A stretch of 64,000 bases of DNA from Sordaria brevicollis (lineage: Eukaryota; Ascomycota; Sordariomycetes; Sordariales; Sordariaceae), in contig JAUTDP010000012.1 in assembly GCA_033439795.1 (NCBI GenBank), forward strand, positions 1,736,001 to 1,800,000. Reading direction: 5' to 3'. A model generated the notes under the pieces. That model had not been told where the DNA came from. It searched no databases and saw only the letters and a list, made by a program, of their open reading frames with translations. Of this stretch, positions 1-11,765 are shown piece by piece. The position numbers were made by a program, and so were the translations under genes. Every line of letters starts with the position of its first letter. Positions within the stretch are counted from its first letter, which is position 1.

Positions 1-1
1 T

Positions 2-130
2 GAGGTCGGACCCCGGTTCACGATGAAGCCGTTCAAGATCACCATGGGCACGCTCGACAACAAGGATGCGGATACCGAATGGCACCTTAGCCAGTACACC
101 AGGACCAGCAGGAAGAAGAACTACTTTTAA
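2..130 (+). CDS. imp4: IMP4-like U3 snoRNP protein, C-terminal end only
   Basis: The frame starting at base 2 is open to a TAA at 128-130 and encodes the last 42 residues of a protein that begins outside the window. The peptide reads EVGPRF, then FKITMGTL, DNKDAD, EWHL and a basic end KKNYF. This order (EVGPRFxM, LGTLxNKDADxEWxL, then an R/K-rich tail) is the C-terminus of Imp4, the Brix-domain protein of the U3 small nucleolar RNP used in 18S rRNA processing in the nucleolus. That family match is from memory of yeast Imp4. Only the end of the Brix domain is visible, so start, length and introns are unknown. The segment lacks its own ATG, so a simple ORF search misses it. Confidence 0.82.
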   Translation, partial: EVGPRFTMKPFKITMGTLDNKDADTEWHLSQYTRTSRKKNYF

Positions 131-2862
131 GCGTCGAATGCGAAAGGGGCGATATGGCCGTGTGGTTCGTGCTATGGGTGACATGGCTACAACAGCAGAT
201 GGAATTACAACAGCGAGTTTCTGCTGTATCACCAACGCATGGATCTGGACCTGGTGGATAAGCCGGTCAACGTCAATTACAGGGTAGCCCGGAGCCGTGC
301 CTCATCATATCTTTCTGCTGCGTAGCAGTCAGAGGCTCCAGCGAAGCTCCCTCGGATGCTGGACTCGTTCAAGCATATATCTCTCTCCACCACCGAGAGA
401 AAACGTGGCTGGTCAAGACAATGAGTCTTGTGTTTCAGTTTCGGCGGTCTGGTGGAACCTTGAAGGATAGCACGAACGTCTGGCTGGTGATCAGCGGGGT
501 CCCCCGGTCGGTTGCTTGCCGAATGGCTGTAAGGGCTGGAAGATTTCCGCGGTGAAACGAGGATACTGTCATGTCTTGTCAACGAAATGCCAGCAGCACG
601 ACTGAAGGTCAACCACACAACGACGATGTGGGGAGGAAATCAAAAGAAGGGCAAGCGGCAGTCTCATGAGATACCTATGTTGGGATATGCATGTAATTTT
701 TAAGAGCATTGGGTTCACATTCGGACACGGAAAGGAGTTGAAGGTGCAAAGGTTATCATTTCAGAGGGCGGAATAAACAAAACATGTGATCAGCGAGTAC
801 ATCGAAAACGAGAAGCGGCTGAGCAGCTGAACAACAAGGCGGACTGGGGTGAAATATGCCGATCTATGAGATCAGAAAGAGAAGCAAAAAGCAAACATTC
901 CACAACTTCGAAACAAGGCGTGCCAAGCTTTCTACCGGCGGGTTGGAAAGGACAAAAAAGACCCCTTTTCTCCTTGGGGCTCCATTCCAAACAAAAGGGG
1001 CACACCAAGGCACGTCGGCGTGGAAACTTGGCTCCGTGGGGCCGCCTGCATGGACGCTCTCTTTCAAGGATCCACACGATTGGCTCTTCGCTTCCAACTC
1101 TCTCAAGATCTGGAGACAGCGCAGGTGCCAATTGATGGTTCAAGAAAATGATGATATCGTCACTGGGCGGCAACAGAATGGCTTTCCATTTCCCCATGTC
1201 TCTACCATTGGAGAATTACGCCATCCAAGATTTTGCCATCGTACCGTTCACGTGGTGAAATGCGACGGCAAGTTGGGGATTCTTGACGGCGGATACCACG
1301 TTTGACCACCGTCTTGAACGAGAGTTCGTCAGCAGGCTGTTAGAGGTGTACTTTGCCTTCATCGACCTGTCGATAACCTCCGGAATAGCCTCACACCCAG
1401 TCGTCAGCTTCTCTCGAAGCTGTGCCTCGATGCTGCATTTCGTGCAGCTGGAGCTTGGGCGCAGCAACGGAACATGTGGGTCGTTGAACCCCGTTGCGCC
1501 CGAGACTCTTTTCCCGTTGTGGTTTCGAGTTTTGATAAGCATTCATCATCATTATTAACAGAGGACGAGGAATAAGACTTATTCATGTCAAGAACCTCAG
1601 GAAGTCAAGATAAACCCATGAATTCATATGATATCACATGAATTATTATACGTAGCACCTCATCTGAATTGAATGCCTTTTTCAGCCTCACCCACCACCA
1701 AGCCACCGTCCTGTTCAGCCCTCCCGTCACTTTCGGAGCTGCTTCGATACATGATTCTAGGCCTTCTATCGGAACTGCGTTCAGGGTTCAACTGTCCATG
1801 CAGTCTGACGAACATGTGTTTGATATCATCAGTCGCATTGGTGTCTAAATTGAACCTTATTTTGTCTACCTCCTCCCATCCATGAGCATTGTGATTCCAA
1901 GCGCTGACTTCCTTGAGCATTCTCCGCTCCGGCGTCAAGCAACAAGAAGCTGGAACCCTGTGAGAAAAATAAGAGACCGATAAAAAGAAAGAGATTTTGC
2001 GGGTCATTTGCGCGCACCGTTGGAGTCTCCGTCCACCCCGTCTCCGTTCTCCGTCGGCCGTACCTTGCTAACAAAAACTGCCCTGAAACTATACCGTGTT
2101 GGGACGACTAGGCCGTAGAGCGTTAACAGGCCATGGCCGCACCGCCAAAAACTTGCCCGGCGTGAGAGGATCGCCAGCCCACAGCCCGCTTCCTTTGCCC
2201 CCAAATCATTGGCCATTGGTCGCCCCCTGGAACGCAGAGTGGCCGTCGCTGCTGCACCCCCAAATTTAAACGAGAGCGCACCGTCGCTGCAGGTCGCACC
2301 GCCCTCCTTCTCCGTCTTTTGCACTCAACAGTGACTTTTGACTGGTCGGATTCAGAAAAGGAAACAGCAGCCTGTTCGTCCGTCTTTTCGTTTTTTGGGT
2401 CAGCGGTCATCATTTCTGTGAGGCTGGGGAATTCTCAGTCTTGTTCTTACCACATCCATCTCACCACCCGACACTACCTCTAGACCTAACCATTATCGTC
2501 GCTACACTCCTTCCGAGGTTTCCTTGTTGTCTTCCCTTTACAACAAAAAACCCAACAGTCAATACTACCCGGCCGCCCCGGTCAATTCCATCCGTACCTT
2601 ATTCCTACCTTAATCCATTAATTTGTTGGCTTCTTCCCTCTTACCGTCGCAATTGGAAGAAACAACCCGAAAGTCTCTTTGTGTGTGCGACAACTGAAAG
2701 AAGGATCGCACCGCCTCATTCAATCCCGACGCGATACACCCGACGACGCAGTTGAATCATTCAATTGATCCAACAACCACTCGATAAACACATTCACGAC
2801 GTCCGTGCAATTAAATCGAAAACGAGCGGCTTCATCTCAGAAATATTCAAACACTAGCAACC
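131..2862. other. Intergenic: IMP4 3' side and syntaxin promoter/5' leader
   Basis: I find no convincing gene in these 2.7 kb. Short open frames occur on both strands, at most 149 codons, without recognisable motifs. The part just upstream of the syntaxin ATG (about 2440-2860) is C/T-rich, as is common in fungal leaders. Confidence 0.5.
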
Positions 2863-4085
2863 ATGTCTTATAATCAAAATCCCTACGGCCAGCCCAGCCC
2901 TTACGATCAGGGTCCATCGGCGGAAGGCGGTTACGGCGGCAGCTATGGCGGTAACTATGGTGGAGGTTACGACAACAACGGCTACGGTCAAGTGAGCAAG
3001 CTCCCCTCCATATTGCCCTTGGGCCTCTTCGTCGCATCTCTCGACTCGTTCAACCGATCACGTTGGATGCCCGCCGAGGCCATAGTCGCAATGGGGACCT
3101 CGAATAATGGCGGATCAGATGAACTAACCTTATTCTCCCTTGCAGGAGCCCGAGTCACACGAGATGCAGACATACGGTCAGCAACAACGTCAACCCCACG
3201 GCCCTGATACCACAACCACCGGCGCTCCTCTATCTCAGCAAGACTTCTTGAGCAGTGTCCGCGATGTCGAAGGCCATATCCAACAGTTCCGTTCAAACCT
3301 CGACCAGATCCGCACTCTTCACCAACAATCACTCTCCGACACTAGCGGCCGCCCACCCCCGGGTCTTGAGCAGCTTCAGGCCGTCACTGAGCAGCTCAAG
3401 TCGCAAATCAAGAGCGAAGTCGATAACCTTGTCTCCGATGCAACCCGTACCAGCGACAGCACTTTCAACACCAAGAAGCGCCAGGCCGAGCGTCTCAGGG
3501 ATCTGTACAAGGATGCCATCCAGGCTTACCTCGTGGAGGAGCGTCGTCACAAGGGTCAGATCGGCGAGCAGGCCGTCCGTCAGCTGTTGATTGTCAACCC
3601 CGATGCGACGCCGCAGGAGCAGGATGCCGTGCGCAACGGTGACTTGCAGCAGGATCAGATCTTCCAGAGTGCTGTACGTTTTCATATGCCCAATCTTTCC
3701 TTTGTCAGACGTTATACTAACATGTGTCCAATAGCTCCTACAATCCAACCGTGTCGGTGCCGCCAAGGCCGTCCTCGGCAACGTGCAAGCCCGCCACCAG
3801 GAACTTCTTCGCGTCGAGCAGTCGATGCAAGAGCTCGCCCAGCTCTTCGAGTACCTCAACACGCTCATCGTCCAGCAGGGCGAGGTCATCGCCGACGTGG
3901 TTCAGAAGACGGAGCAGGTCAACGACAACATGGACAAGGGCATCCAGGAGGTCGACAAGGGCGTCAAGCACGCCCGCAACCGCCGCAAGCTCAAGTGGTA
4001 CTGCCTCCTCGTGTGCGTACTCATCATCATTGCCATCGCGCTCGGTGTCGGTCTTGGCGTGTACTTCTCGAACAAGAAGGAATAG
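2863..4085 (+). CDS. sso1: Plasma-membrane syntaxin (Sso1/Sso2-type Qa-SNARE)
   Basis: Three exons (2863-2991, 3146-3673, 3735-4085) give 335 residues. Introns are GTGAGC...TTGCAG and GTACGT...CAATAG. The N-terminus is Gly/Tyr/Gln-rich (residues 1-45). The middle is the helical Habc-type region. The SNARE motif (about 239-300) includes ARHQELL, LFEYLN and the LIVQQGE zero-layer glutamine near 266. A basic stretch NRRKLKW leads into one membrane anchor (about 309-329) and a very short tail ending KKE. Sso-type syntaxins pair with SNAP-25 and synaptobrevin homologues at the plasma membrane for exocytosis at hyphal tips. Neurospora has two such syntaxins (nsyn1, nsyn2) and I cannot tell which this is. 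After the TAG the same frame stays open for 104 codons (see findings). Confidence 0.9.
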
Positions 4086-4400
4086 AATTCCAGTGGTGAT
4101 TCGGGAAGTTCAGACGCGGATGAGGCTGGTGGGTTGAAGAAAGGGATCAGTCAGGGGCAGACGCCGCCGCTTAACCAGTCGCAACAGCCGGCGCAAGCGC
4201 AATTGATCCCGCCGGTGGTGATCATTCCCCCGCTGGCTCCTGTGCCTGTGCCGCTTCCTACGGTTCCGGCAATGGCTGCTTCGGTGCCTTCAGCGGGAGG
4301 AGTTCCAGTTCCAGCTCCTCAAGCTCAGGCTCAACCTCAAGGACTCAGTTGGAACACGACGATGGCTGGAGAGAAGAGATTCTACAGTGGGGGTTGGTAG
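4086..4400 (+). other. Open frame continuing in phase after the syntaxin stop
   Basis: Directly after the syntaxin TAG (4083-4085) the same frame runs 104 codons to a TAG at 4398-4400. It starts NSSGDSGSS and has a Pro/Val/Ala-rich middle (VPVPLP, GVPVPAP) and a Gln-rich part. Third positions are GC-rich, as in coding sequence. It has no upstream ATG of its own near the start. It could be a stop-readthrough extension, an alternatively spliced C-terminus or simply a GC-rich 3' UTR. No splice pair that skips the TAG is apparent. Confidence 0.3.
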
Positions 4401-5999
4401 TCTATGGACCGATACCAACTTTCGCACACACACAACAAAATACCCAATGGAAGAGAAGGAAAGAGGTGGAAACGGAATTATATATGATATGAGTTATACG
4501 GGTTTTGATATGTCAGCCAAGCATGTTTTAACGCGAACGACTTACACTGTTACACACCCCGGAACGTAATAATCACGAACGACGAATGGATGGATGGATG
4601 TACGGATGGACAGGTAGACAGACGGGTGGTGGATGATGGATGATGGATGGGCTAGAAGACGGACTCGAAAGGATGGTTTCTTTTACTGCGATTAAGCTTC
4701 ATGTTATACTCTCCCCCCGTATGATTTTTTTTGTTTTGGTTTGCAAAACTTGTTTTTATACTAGTAATTACTTTCTTCATCTCTGTCACTCACTCACTTT
4801 GTCTGTGTTTGGGCTGTTATTTGTGTATTTTGATAACTGAAGCGAAAATAGAGGTTGATATACGTACGTATGTGCAATGAGAGTGATAAAGCGAAGTAAG
4901 CTGCTGAACCATGCGGTTTCCATGGGCTTTTGTCATATTCATACCCTCTTCATACCCTCTTCATACCCTCTTCATACCCTCTTCATTACTATTTTACAAA
5001 GGTCTCTCAGCAGTCATTTGGTAATCTTCCCTACCTTCCATTGATCCTAATTAACGAGATATGCTCCCGCGCACAAATCGAAGTGAGGCACATTATTATA
5101 CTAGTAACTTTAAAAAGATATCTTTTGAATCACAGTTCTTGCTTCCTCCCAAGATCTTTTAGTTTGTTTCGCCCAATAGTTAAACCTGTAGAAGGGAAAT
5201 CAAAAGGATGTCTGGTGCTGTGGGTACTTCGTTCCCAACTGGTTGGTCGTGAAAGAGTCGTCGGGATATAAGAAGAATATGATGATTTTGAGACTTTTGG
5301 CAATGTGGAATGTCTTTGATTTTTTTTATTTTTTTTTGGGTAGGTTCGGTCCTGTGGTTTACTGTGGTCTCGAAGTCCCTTTACAAAGGAAGGGAGTTAT
5401 CATAGATTTTGCGTTTATATGTGTCGGCCATCTTGGTGTCATGCATTCATTGCACTATCTTTCAATGTTTCTTGTTTACGGTTGAGATTGTTGCTATTTG
5501 ATTTTACTTTTCCCATACAGATAATGAAGCTTATTGTCTGCCTTGTGAAATGAGCAAAAAGAGGTAATGTGTATCGCAACTCCATTCATAAACCAAAATG
5601 CCAATTTGACCCCCCTTGATCATAATATAACATGAATGCAAAGATACGAGTATAAATGATAACGAACTGATGATGACAGTGAACCGGCAATGATGTGTAG
5701 CGACAAGGTATGTGTAGACCTTGATGAAGATAGAGAGAGGAAAGAGTAACAATAAAAGCATTTGCATCCCATCCTAACCCAACCTATGTAAAAAAAACAC
5801 CGACCATCCCCATCCCCTTTCACCGACATCAACCAACAAAAAAAGCGAACCCAATTTTAATGTACAACACTCCATGTGGCTTTTCACAGTTCTCGTTCGT
5901 TTCGTTTCAAACTTTCAAGCGCTTTCTCTTTATTTGGTCTTCTTCTTCATCTTCCATTTTATACTCCTACAACAACACTCGACTCGTCATGACATGCTT
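4401..5999. other. Intergenic between convergent syntaxin and tom70
   Basis: AT-rich 3' flanks of two genes that face each other. The stretch holds GGATGG-type simple repeats around 4584-4660 and the 11-base minisatellite at 4938-4986. I see no coding signal. Confidence 0.5.
4938..4986. repeat. Minisatellite, 11-base unit
   Basis: Four perfect head-to-tail copies of TTCATACCCTC are followed by the first five bases of a fifth copy. It lies in the spacer downstream of the syntaxin gene. Confidence 0.95.
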
Positions 6000-8090
6000 T
6001 TACCGCATGCCGGGACCACCGCTCATGCCCTGGAGCTTGCTGGCAAGCTCGGGGTAGTTCTCCTGAACCTGGATCTGTGTCCTCGTGGCCTCAGCGTAGG
6101 AGAGGGCGTTGACGAGTTCGCCTTCGGTACGGGCAAGCTCAGCGGCGCGCTCAAAGAACTTGAGGGCCTCGACGACCTTGCCCTGCTGGAGGAGGAGCTG
6201 GGCCATGGTGGCGACGGCGATGTCGCACTCGGGGTCGACTGAAAGAATATGTTAGCATGCGTTACTTAGAAGGGTTTCCATGAAAGGGATCTTACTGATG
6301 AGGGCCTTCTCGCAGAGCTGCTCAGCTTCAGTGTAGTCCTGCTTCCACTGGAAGAGAGCGAGAGCCTTGTTGATGAGAGGAAGGACGTTCATGCACATAG
6401 GCTTGGTCTCCTTCTCAAGGGCGATAGCGGTATCGAACTTCTCGATAGCCTCCTGGAACTTGTTCTGGTCGAGGAGAAGCTCGCCGTAGTAGTTGTAGAC
6501 ATCGGGAGTCTGGTCGAAGTTCTTCATGCAGCGGCGGAAGGTGGCCATGGAAGAGGCAATGGAGCCCATCTTGTACTGGGTAACACCGAGCTGGATGTGA
6601 GAGAAGATGAAGTCGGAGTCGAGGTCGATGGACTTCTGATAATCCTTGGCGGCCTCAGCGAACTCTCCCTTGATGAAGTGGAGCTGGGCGCGGTGGTAGT
6701 AGATATCAGGGTCCTCGGCGTTCTGCTCAATGGCCTTGTTGAAGTCCTCCTCGGCCTTGTCGGGGTGACCTGGACACGAGTTAGCAAAGGGATTGTCAGT
6801 GATTCAAAAGCAAAACTTACCGAGCTCAAGGTTCATGCTAGCACGCTTGATGTAGCTCTGGGTCATCGCAGGGTCGAGCTCAATGGACTTGCTAAGATCG
6901 GAGAGAGCCTCCTCGTGCTTGCCCATGAGGCAGTGGAAGGTACCACGGAGGTTGTAGGCGAGAGCCTCGTGAGCGCCGAGCTCACCGAGATCGAGGGCCT
7001 TCTTGAAGGCAGCGGCGGCCTCCTCGTAACCGGTACCAGTCTTGCTCTCGAGGTGCTTCAAGCCGAGCTGCATCTGACCGAGACCAGTCTCCTCGGAGAG
7101 CTCAACGGAGTCCTCGAGACCCTCGGGACGGGGCTTGGAGCGGAAGCTCTGGAGGTAGTTGCCGACAAAGGTAGAGCTGGGAAGCTTGGGAGGCTTGGTC
7201 TCAAGGATCTCCTTGGCCTTGTTCTCGGCGAACTTCTTCAGGAGGCGCTCGACGGCCTGGGCGCTCTGCTCGTTGCGGAAACCATCGATGATGCAGCTGG
7301 CAGTGAAGTCGAGGAGGGCGTCGCTGTAGCGGCTGAGCTGATCGTAGGCATTGGCACGGCGGTTGAGGGCCTTGACGTAGTGGGGGTCGAGCTTGAGGGC
7401 GGCGGTGGTATCGGCGACAACCTGCTCCCACTGGGCGAGGGCGTTGTGGCAAGCGGCGCGGTTGGAGAAGTAGACGGGGTCGGGCTTGCAGATGATGGCC
7501 TTGGAGTAGAGGTCGATGGCCTTGTTGAAGTCCTTGGAACCGTAGGCCTTGTTTCCGAGCTCCTTCAGCTTGGCGGCGTAGGCCTTGCGCTCCTCCTCGG
7601 ATAGCCTGACGACGGATTCCTCATCGATCTCGGGGAGCTCGTCGGCGCTCTCGACGGCGGCGGCCTTGGGTTGTGTGGGAGCGGCCTCTTCTGTCTTGGC
7701 GGCAGTGGCAGCCTTTTCAGCCTCCTCCTTCTCGGCCTGCTTCCGTTTCCTCCTCTCCTTCTTGCTGAGCTTGGGGCCGGACTCCTTCTGCTCCTGTGAA
7801 CGTGGGCGCAAATGTTAGCAACAGGCGATGACGAGGCTTCGGGCGCAAAGCAGCAGCCGGACGCGGAAAAAGATGCGCGGAGGAGGGAGGCGACGTACTG
7901 ATCCCTTGCGGAGGTAGTAGACAACACCGGCGGTGGTGATGACGACGGAAACACCAGCAATGGTGTAGACGACAGCCTTGTTCTCGGAGACCCAGTTGGA
8001 GACGCGGTCCCAGATGGAGGAATCGGCCGGGACGCTGACAGGCGTGGCCGCCGGGATGGGGACGGAGGGCGGCGGGACGGTGGGAGCCAT
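6000..8090 (-). CDS. tom70: Mitochondrial import receptor Tom70
   Basis: Four exons on the minus strand (8090-7899, 7793-6821, 6769-6296, 6238-6000) give 625 residues, close to the roughly 624 I recall for Neurospora Tom70. Residues about 39-60 form a single N-terminal membrane anchor ([11 protein letters not shown]) followed by a positive LRKGS, the signal-anchor that places the protein in the outer mitochondrial membrane facing the cytosol. A charged K/E-rich linker follows ([18 protein letters not shown]), then TPR units along the rest: [61 protein letters not shown] and later ones. Tom70 docks Hsp70/Hsp90-bound precursors such as metabolite carriers for the TOM complex. The stop is TAA at 6002-6000. 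The long plus-strand open frame across it is an antisense shadow. Confidence 0.95.
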
Positions 8091-9554
8091 GGTTATATAT
8101 GGTAAAGCGTAGGTGAACCTCTAGTAATAGTAGCAGATAATGTAAACAATCGGAGGAGGGTATACTAGATCGGAGTCGCGGCAAAGAGACGACCGAATGG
8201 CAAGGCTGAGAAAGTAAGAAAGGACGGCGGCGGCGGCAAGTTCAGAGACAGATTCCGGCAACTGCAGCAGTTACAAGCGAAGCAACGGACGGAGTCGAGG
8301 TTCCTCTATTTTTTTGAGTGGATGATGCGGGTTCGCATGGGGTTCCTCTTGGACTTGGATAGCGCGGCGACGGCCACAGCCCACGGCAACTCCAACCTAG
8401 TTCGGGCCCTGGGTTGCTCCTTCCCTCTCCGGGATTCTACAGGTCCAGGGCGATTCTAACCACTTGACTTTCCACTTGGCACACGACAGTCCACTATATT
8501 TCCACAGCTACACGCACAGGTGAGTTTCAATGGAATTGTAGCAAATGGCAAGCTTGGTAATTCTCGATGGCGGGGATGGCTATGGATATTTTGCTGGGGG
8601 ACTCCCGCTCAAGCTCCGAGATCTTCGTCGTGCGAGAAAAAAGTTGTTTTTCACGGGGGCGGCAGTGCGGCAGAACGGCTGGGCAACCGGCAAGCAAATA
8701 TTCTAAAGAGACAGTGTTGGACTTGAGATTCGAGATGGTCTGAGCTCCTTTAAGCTGCCATTTTTCAAAGCTTGTGAGAGCAATTGGTACCCGAAAAGCC
8801 TCCTTTAGAGTTCAGCATTGTCTGTTTAGCCGTTGAGCATCCGGAGCTGAAGGTGCTCATTCCCGTTGATCTTTGGGGTCTAAAAACTTCCAAAATCGTT
8901 GAAACAAGAAAAGCCATGAAATCTCTACTGTTAGAGCTTGTATACCTCCAGGCTTTGCTATGTCAATACCTCTAACCACCACCACCACCACCGTCCGTAG
9001 CAGGTAGCTGAGATATTTCTCAAGCCGAGGGGAAATGGGACAAACGCCAAGAATGACCGCACACGGTGGGGTAAGGCTCGCCTACGTCAAATAAAAGTGG
9101 AGATCAGGGCAGCTTTGTGGTTCCACTTTAAAGTTGAACCGCCCCGCCATCGGCCCTCAATGTAATCCCGTCCAGACCTTCCATCCCGCTTGAATGCCGT
9201 CTTGGATGCAACTGTGACAGAAGTCAGCATTTGATCGTACATCGGATTCTTTTTCTTGCATGCTCTGTTTGTGTTGTTATCGGCGGCTTATTACCAACTT
9301 GAAGGATCGTTGACTCACTTATCAAACATTCCAGGTACGAGAGGAGCTGACAGATCTCATGACTCCCTCAAAACAAACCGTACAGCGTCATGGGTAGTTG
9401 AGGTGGATCGTATATGATATAAGGCGGACAATACATCTCAATATCATCTCTTTCACTCTTCAGTCTCACTCTCAGAAGTCTTCCGTGTCGAATCTCAGTC
9501 ACTGCACCTAACATTTCAAAAGACAGGTACCCTCACCAGCAACCTCAACTCACA
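8091..9554. other. Divergent promoter region, tom70 / PLP enzyme
   Basis: These 1.46 kb lie between two divergently transcribed genes. No coding signal is visible. A TATA-like TATATGATATAAGG sits near 9412-9425, about 130 bases upstream of the plus-strand start codon. Confidence 0.45.
9412..9425 (+). promoter_or_regulatory. Possible TATA element of the PLP-enzyme gene
   Basis: TATATGATATAAGG lies about 130 bases before the ATG at 9555. Judged on sequence and position only. Confidence 0.25.
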
Positions 9555-10459
9555 ATGGCGACCAACACCTCCGAGCCTCCCCTCCTCCTCTTCACCACCC
9601 TCCGCTACGACCCCCTCCTACGCAACGACTACAACTCCCCCATCAACCACTCTCCATACGCCCCATTATACATGCTCCCCTACCACCGGGACCGCATCCT
9701 CCGCGCCGCCACCCACTTCAACTATCCCGCCGTCATCTCCCTCCTCTCCGGCGACAGCGGTCTCGAAACCTTGTCGTCATTCATCCTCTCCTCCCTCACC
9801 GACGAGCAAAAATTCCACCCCCACCGCATCCGCGTGACCGTTTCCCCTCAGGACGGAGAGCTGGGAATCACCATCTCCCCCGTCCCACCAGTAGCTTCGA
9901 TATGGAACTTTTTCCCAGACCCATTCCTTCCGGAGCCGGGGAGGAAACTCCCTGTTTATTCCAAGGCCGGATTGGACAACCCGTTCGAGGTCCTGGTGGA
10001 CTCGCAGAGGACAAAGAAGTCGGCTTATACGCACTTCAAAACCACAAAGCGTCAGGTTTACGAGGAAGCGAGAAAGAGGCATGGGATTGCGTTGACGGAT
10101 CGGAAGGAGGTGTTGCTGGTTAGTCCGGAGGGGGAGGTGATGGAGGGGAGTATCGCTACGCCGTACTTCTGGAGGGACGGAAGATGGGTTACGCCGCCGG
10201 TTAGGGAAGGGGAGGGAGAGGAGGAGGGGGATTGGGGGAGTGGTGGGAATGAAGGGACGACGAGGAGGTGGGCTTTGGAGAGGTGAGTTTACCACTGCTG
10301 TGAGGTGATTCTATGGTATGGTTCTGCTAACGGTTCATTGATAGGGAGATTGCGGTTGAGCAGGTTGTACCGGCAAGCTCGCTTTTTGATGGCGAAGAGT
10401 GCTGGTTGAGCAATGGTGGGAGAGGCTTCTACTTTGGAAAGGTCAAGCTGAACTCCTGA
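9555..10459 (+). CDS. Class IV aminotransferase-fold protein, aminodeoxychorismate lyase-like
   Basis: Two exons (9555-10282, 10345-10459) joined across a GTGAGT...GATAG intron give 280 residues. The fold-type IV PLP-enzyme signature is present: HFKTTKRQVYEEAR, with Lys162 in the position of the PLP-binding lysine; VMEGSIATP with Glu197 in the usual EGSxxN-like place; and a C-terminal CWLSNGGRGF that resembles the family's LxNGVRG loop. In fungi the nearest well-known member is Abz2, which converts 4-amino-4-deoxychorismate to p-aminobenzoate for folate synthesis, and that is my best guess. A branched-chain or D-amino-acid aminotransferase role is less likely given the small size. An acidic Gly/Glu-rich insert (about residues 217-236) precedes the intron and is unusual for the family. 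Confidence 0.75.
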
Positions 10460-11765
10460 GAGGAGAAGCTGATGAGCTTCAAGGACATTGTGATACTTTC
10501 ACTGCGCTAGGAAGCCCTTCGCAGTTTCTCAGCCGTGTGCTCATATGATATGGCTTGAAAGTCATCGTCCATTGGTGCTACATGGATAGATCAGGGGGCA
10601 TTGTTTGTTTGTTTCCTTGTTCCGACATCACTAGGGCAACTCATCAGGCTGGGCCATCTTCCATTGTGAGATCTTGACGAGACTTTCGCAGCAAAAGCGC
10701 ACGAAGTTGTTGGACTCAATGAGTGTTGGTTCACTGATTCAAATACCGGAGACCGCAAAGCCACGAAATGTTAGGAGTGCTCGTTTGGGCAATTTAAAGA
10801 CGTGATATCGAAGTGCTCGAAGACAACCTCGTACTTGTAAGCGAGCGGGCTCTTCAAGTTTTAGAGCCAGCCTCCAGACTGAGGCAGTCATGGGATGGAA
10901 ATAGGCTGGATGGTCGAAAATAGAACAATTTGCTAATCTGACAGACATGTGAATACCCAAATCTGCCCTGGTCTAGACAATGACACACTTAAGTTCCTGC
11001 AGGTCTGAAAATACGAACAAGTTGTGAAGTTCACCTTCCCCGCGATATCCTTAAAGTGATCTACAAGTTGGGAAAGACATGGGGAGCTTCAGATCCACTC
11101 ATGAAAATGGCCCGTGCACTCACATCTTCAGCGGCACTCATTGGTCAAACCCAATCAAGCTCTCTGACCGACAGCCCAATTCGAACCGGCACGTCCCTGC
11201 AGCAGAGACGCCCTTTTCGAACGAATCGAGGCCGGTCCGTCTGAATGTCGCGTCGTGTTACCAGAAAACATCCTCCATCACTGCGGCCGGACGACTGAAC
11301 CGAACTGACCTCTGCGGCTATCCGATTTTGAAGACATTCCCAGAGACCCCAAACCCGTCAACCGGACCCTGGACCCCACCAAACAACACAGCTGCTGGCA
11401 CAGACAACCAACCTCACGCCCACTCGACTTCTCCGGCTGGCAATGCCTTTATGACATTCTGATTGTTGACGATACACGATTGCAAACGACCGATACATAC
11501 AACCTCTCTCTGTTCACTTCGGCTCTTTGACCAAAGACAGGCGACTTTCGACTACCCACGTCCTACCCACCGAGACAACTCTCCTGCAGAGACAGACACG
11601 AACACCCTTGTCAAGGCCCTGGTCCTTCACCCCGCCTCCGCGATTCTCACGAGATCATCACCACCGCTGGGACGGTTAGGTGGCAGCGGGCGGCATAACG
11701 GATAACCTTCAACAACCGACTTTACATGTCCACGATACGACGATAACCTACTCTAAAACACAACA
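10460..11765. other. Intergenic upstream of Arp1
   Basis: 1.3 kb with no coding signal that I trust. It probably holds the 3' UTR of the PLP enzyme and the promoter and leader of the Arp1 gene, which is C/A-rich close to the ATG. Confidence 0.45.

Noticed and set aside
6597..7604. 335-codon plus-strand open frame antisense to tom70
   Set aside because: Val/Leu/Gly-rich shadow of the Tom70 exon; the minus strand encodes clear TPRs.
11172..11200. T-loop-like GGTTCGAATTGG on the minus strand
   Set aside because: Stem does not pair and no other tRNA parts are nearby.
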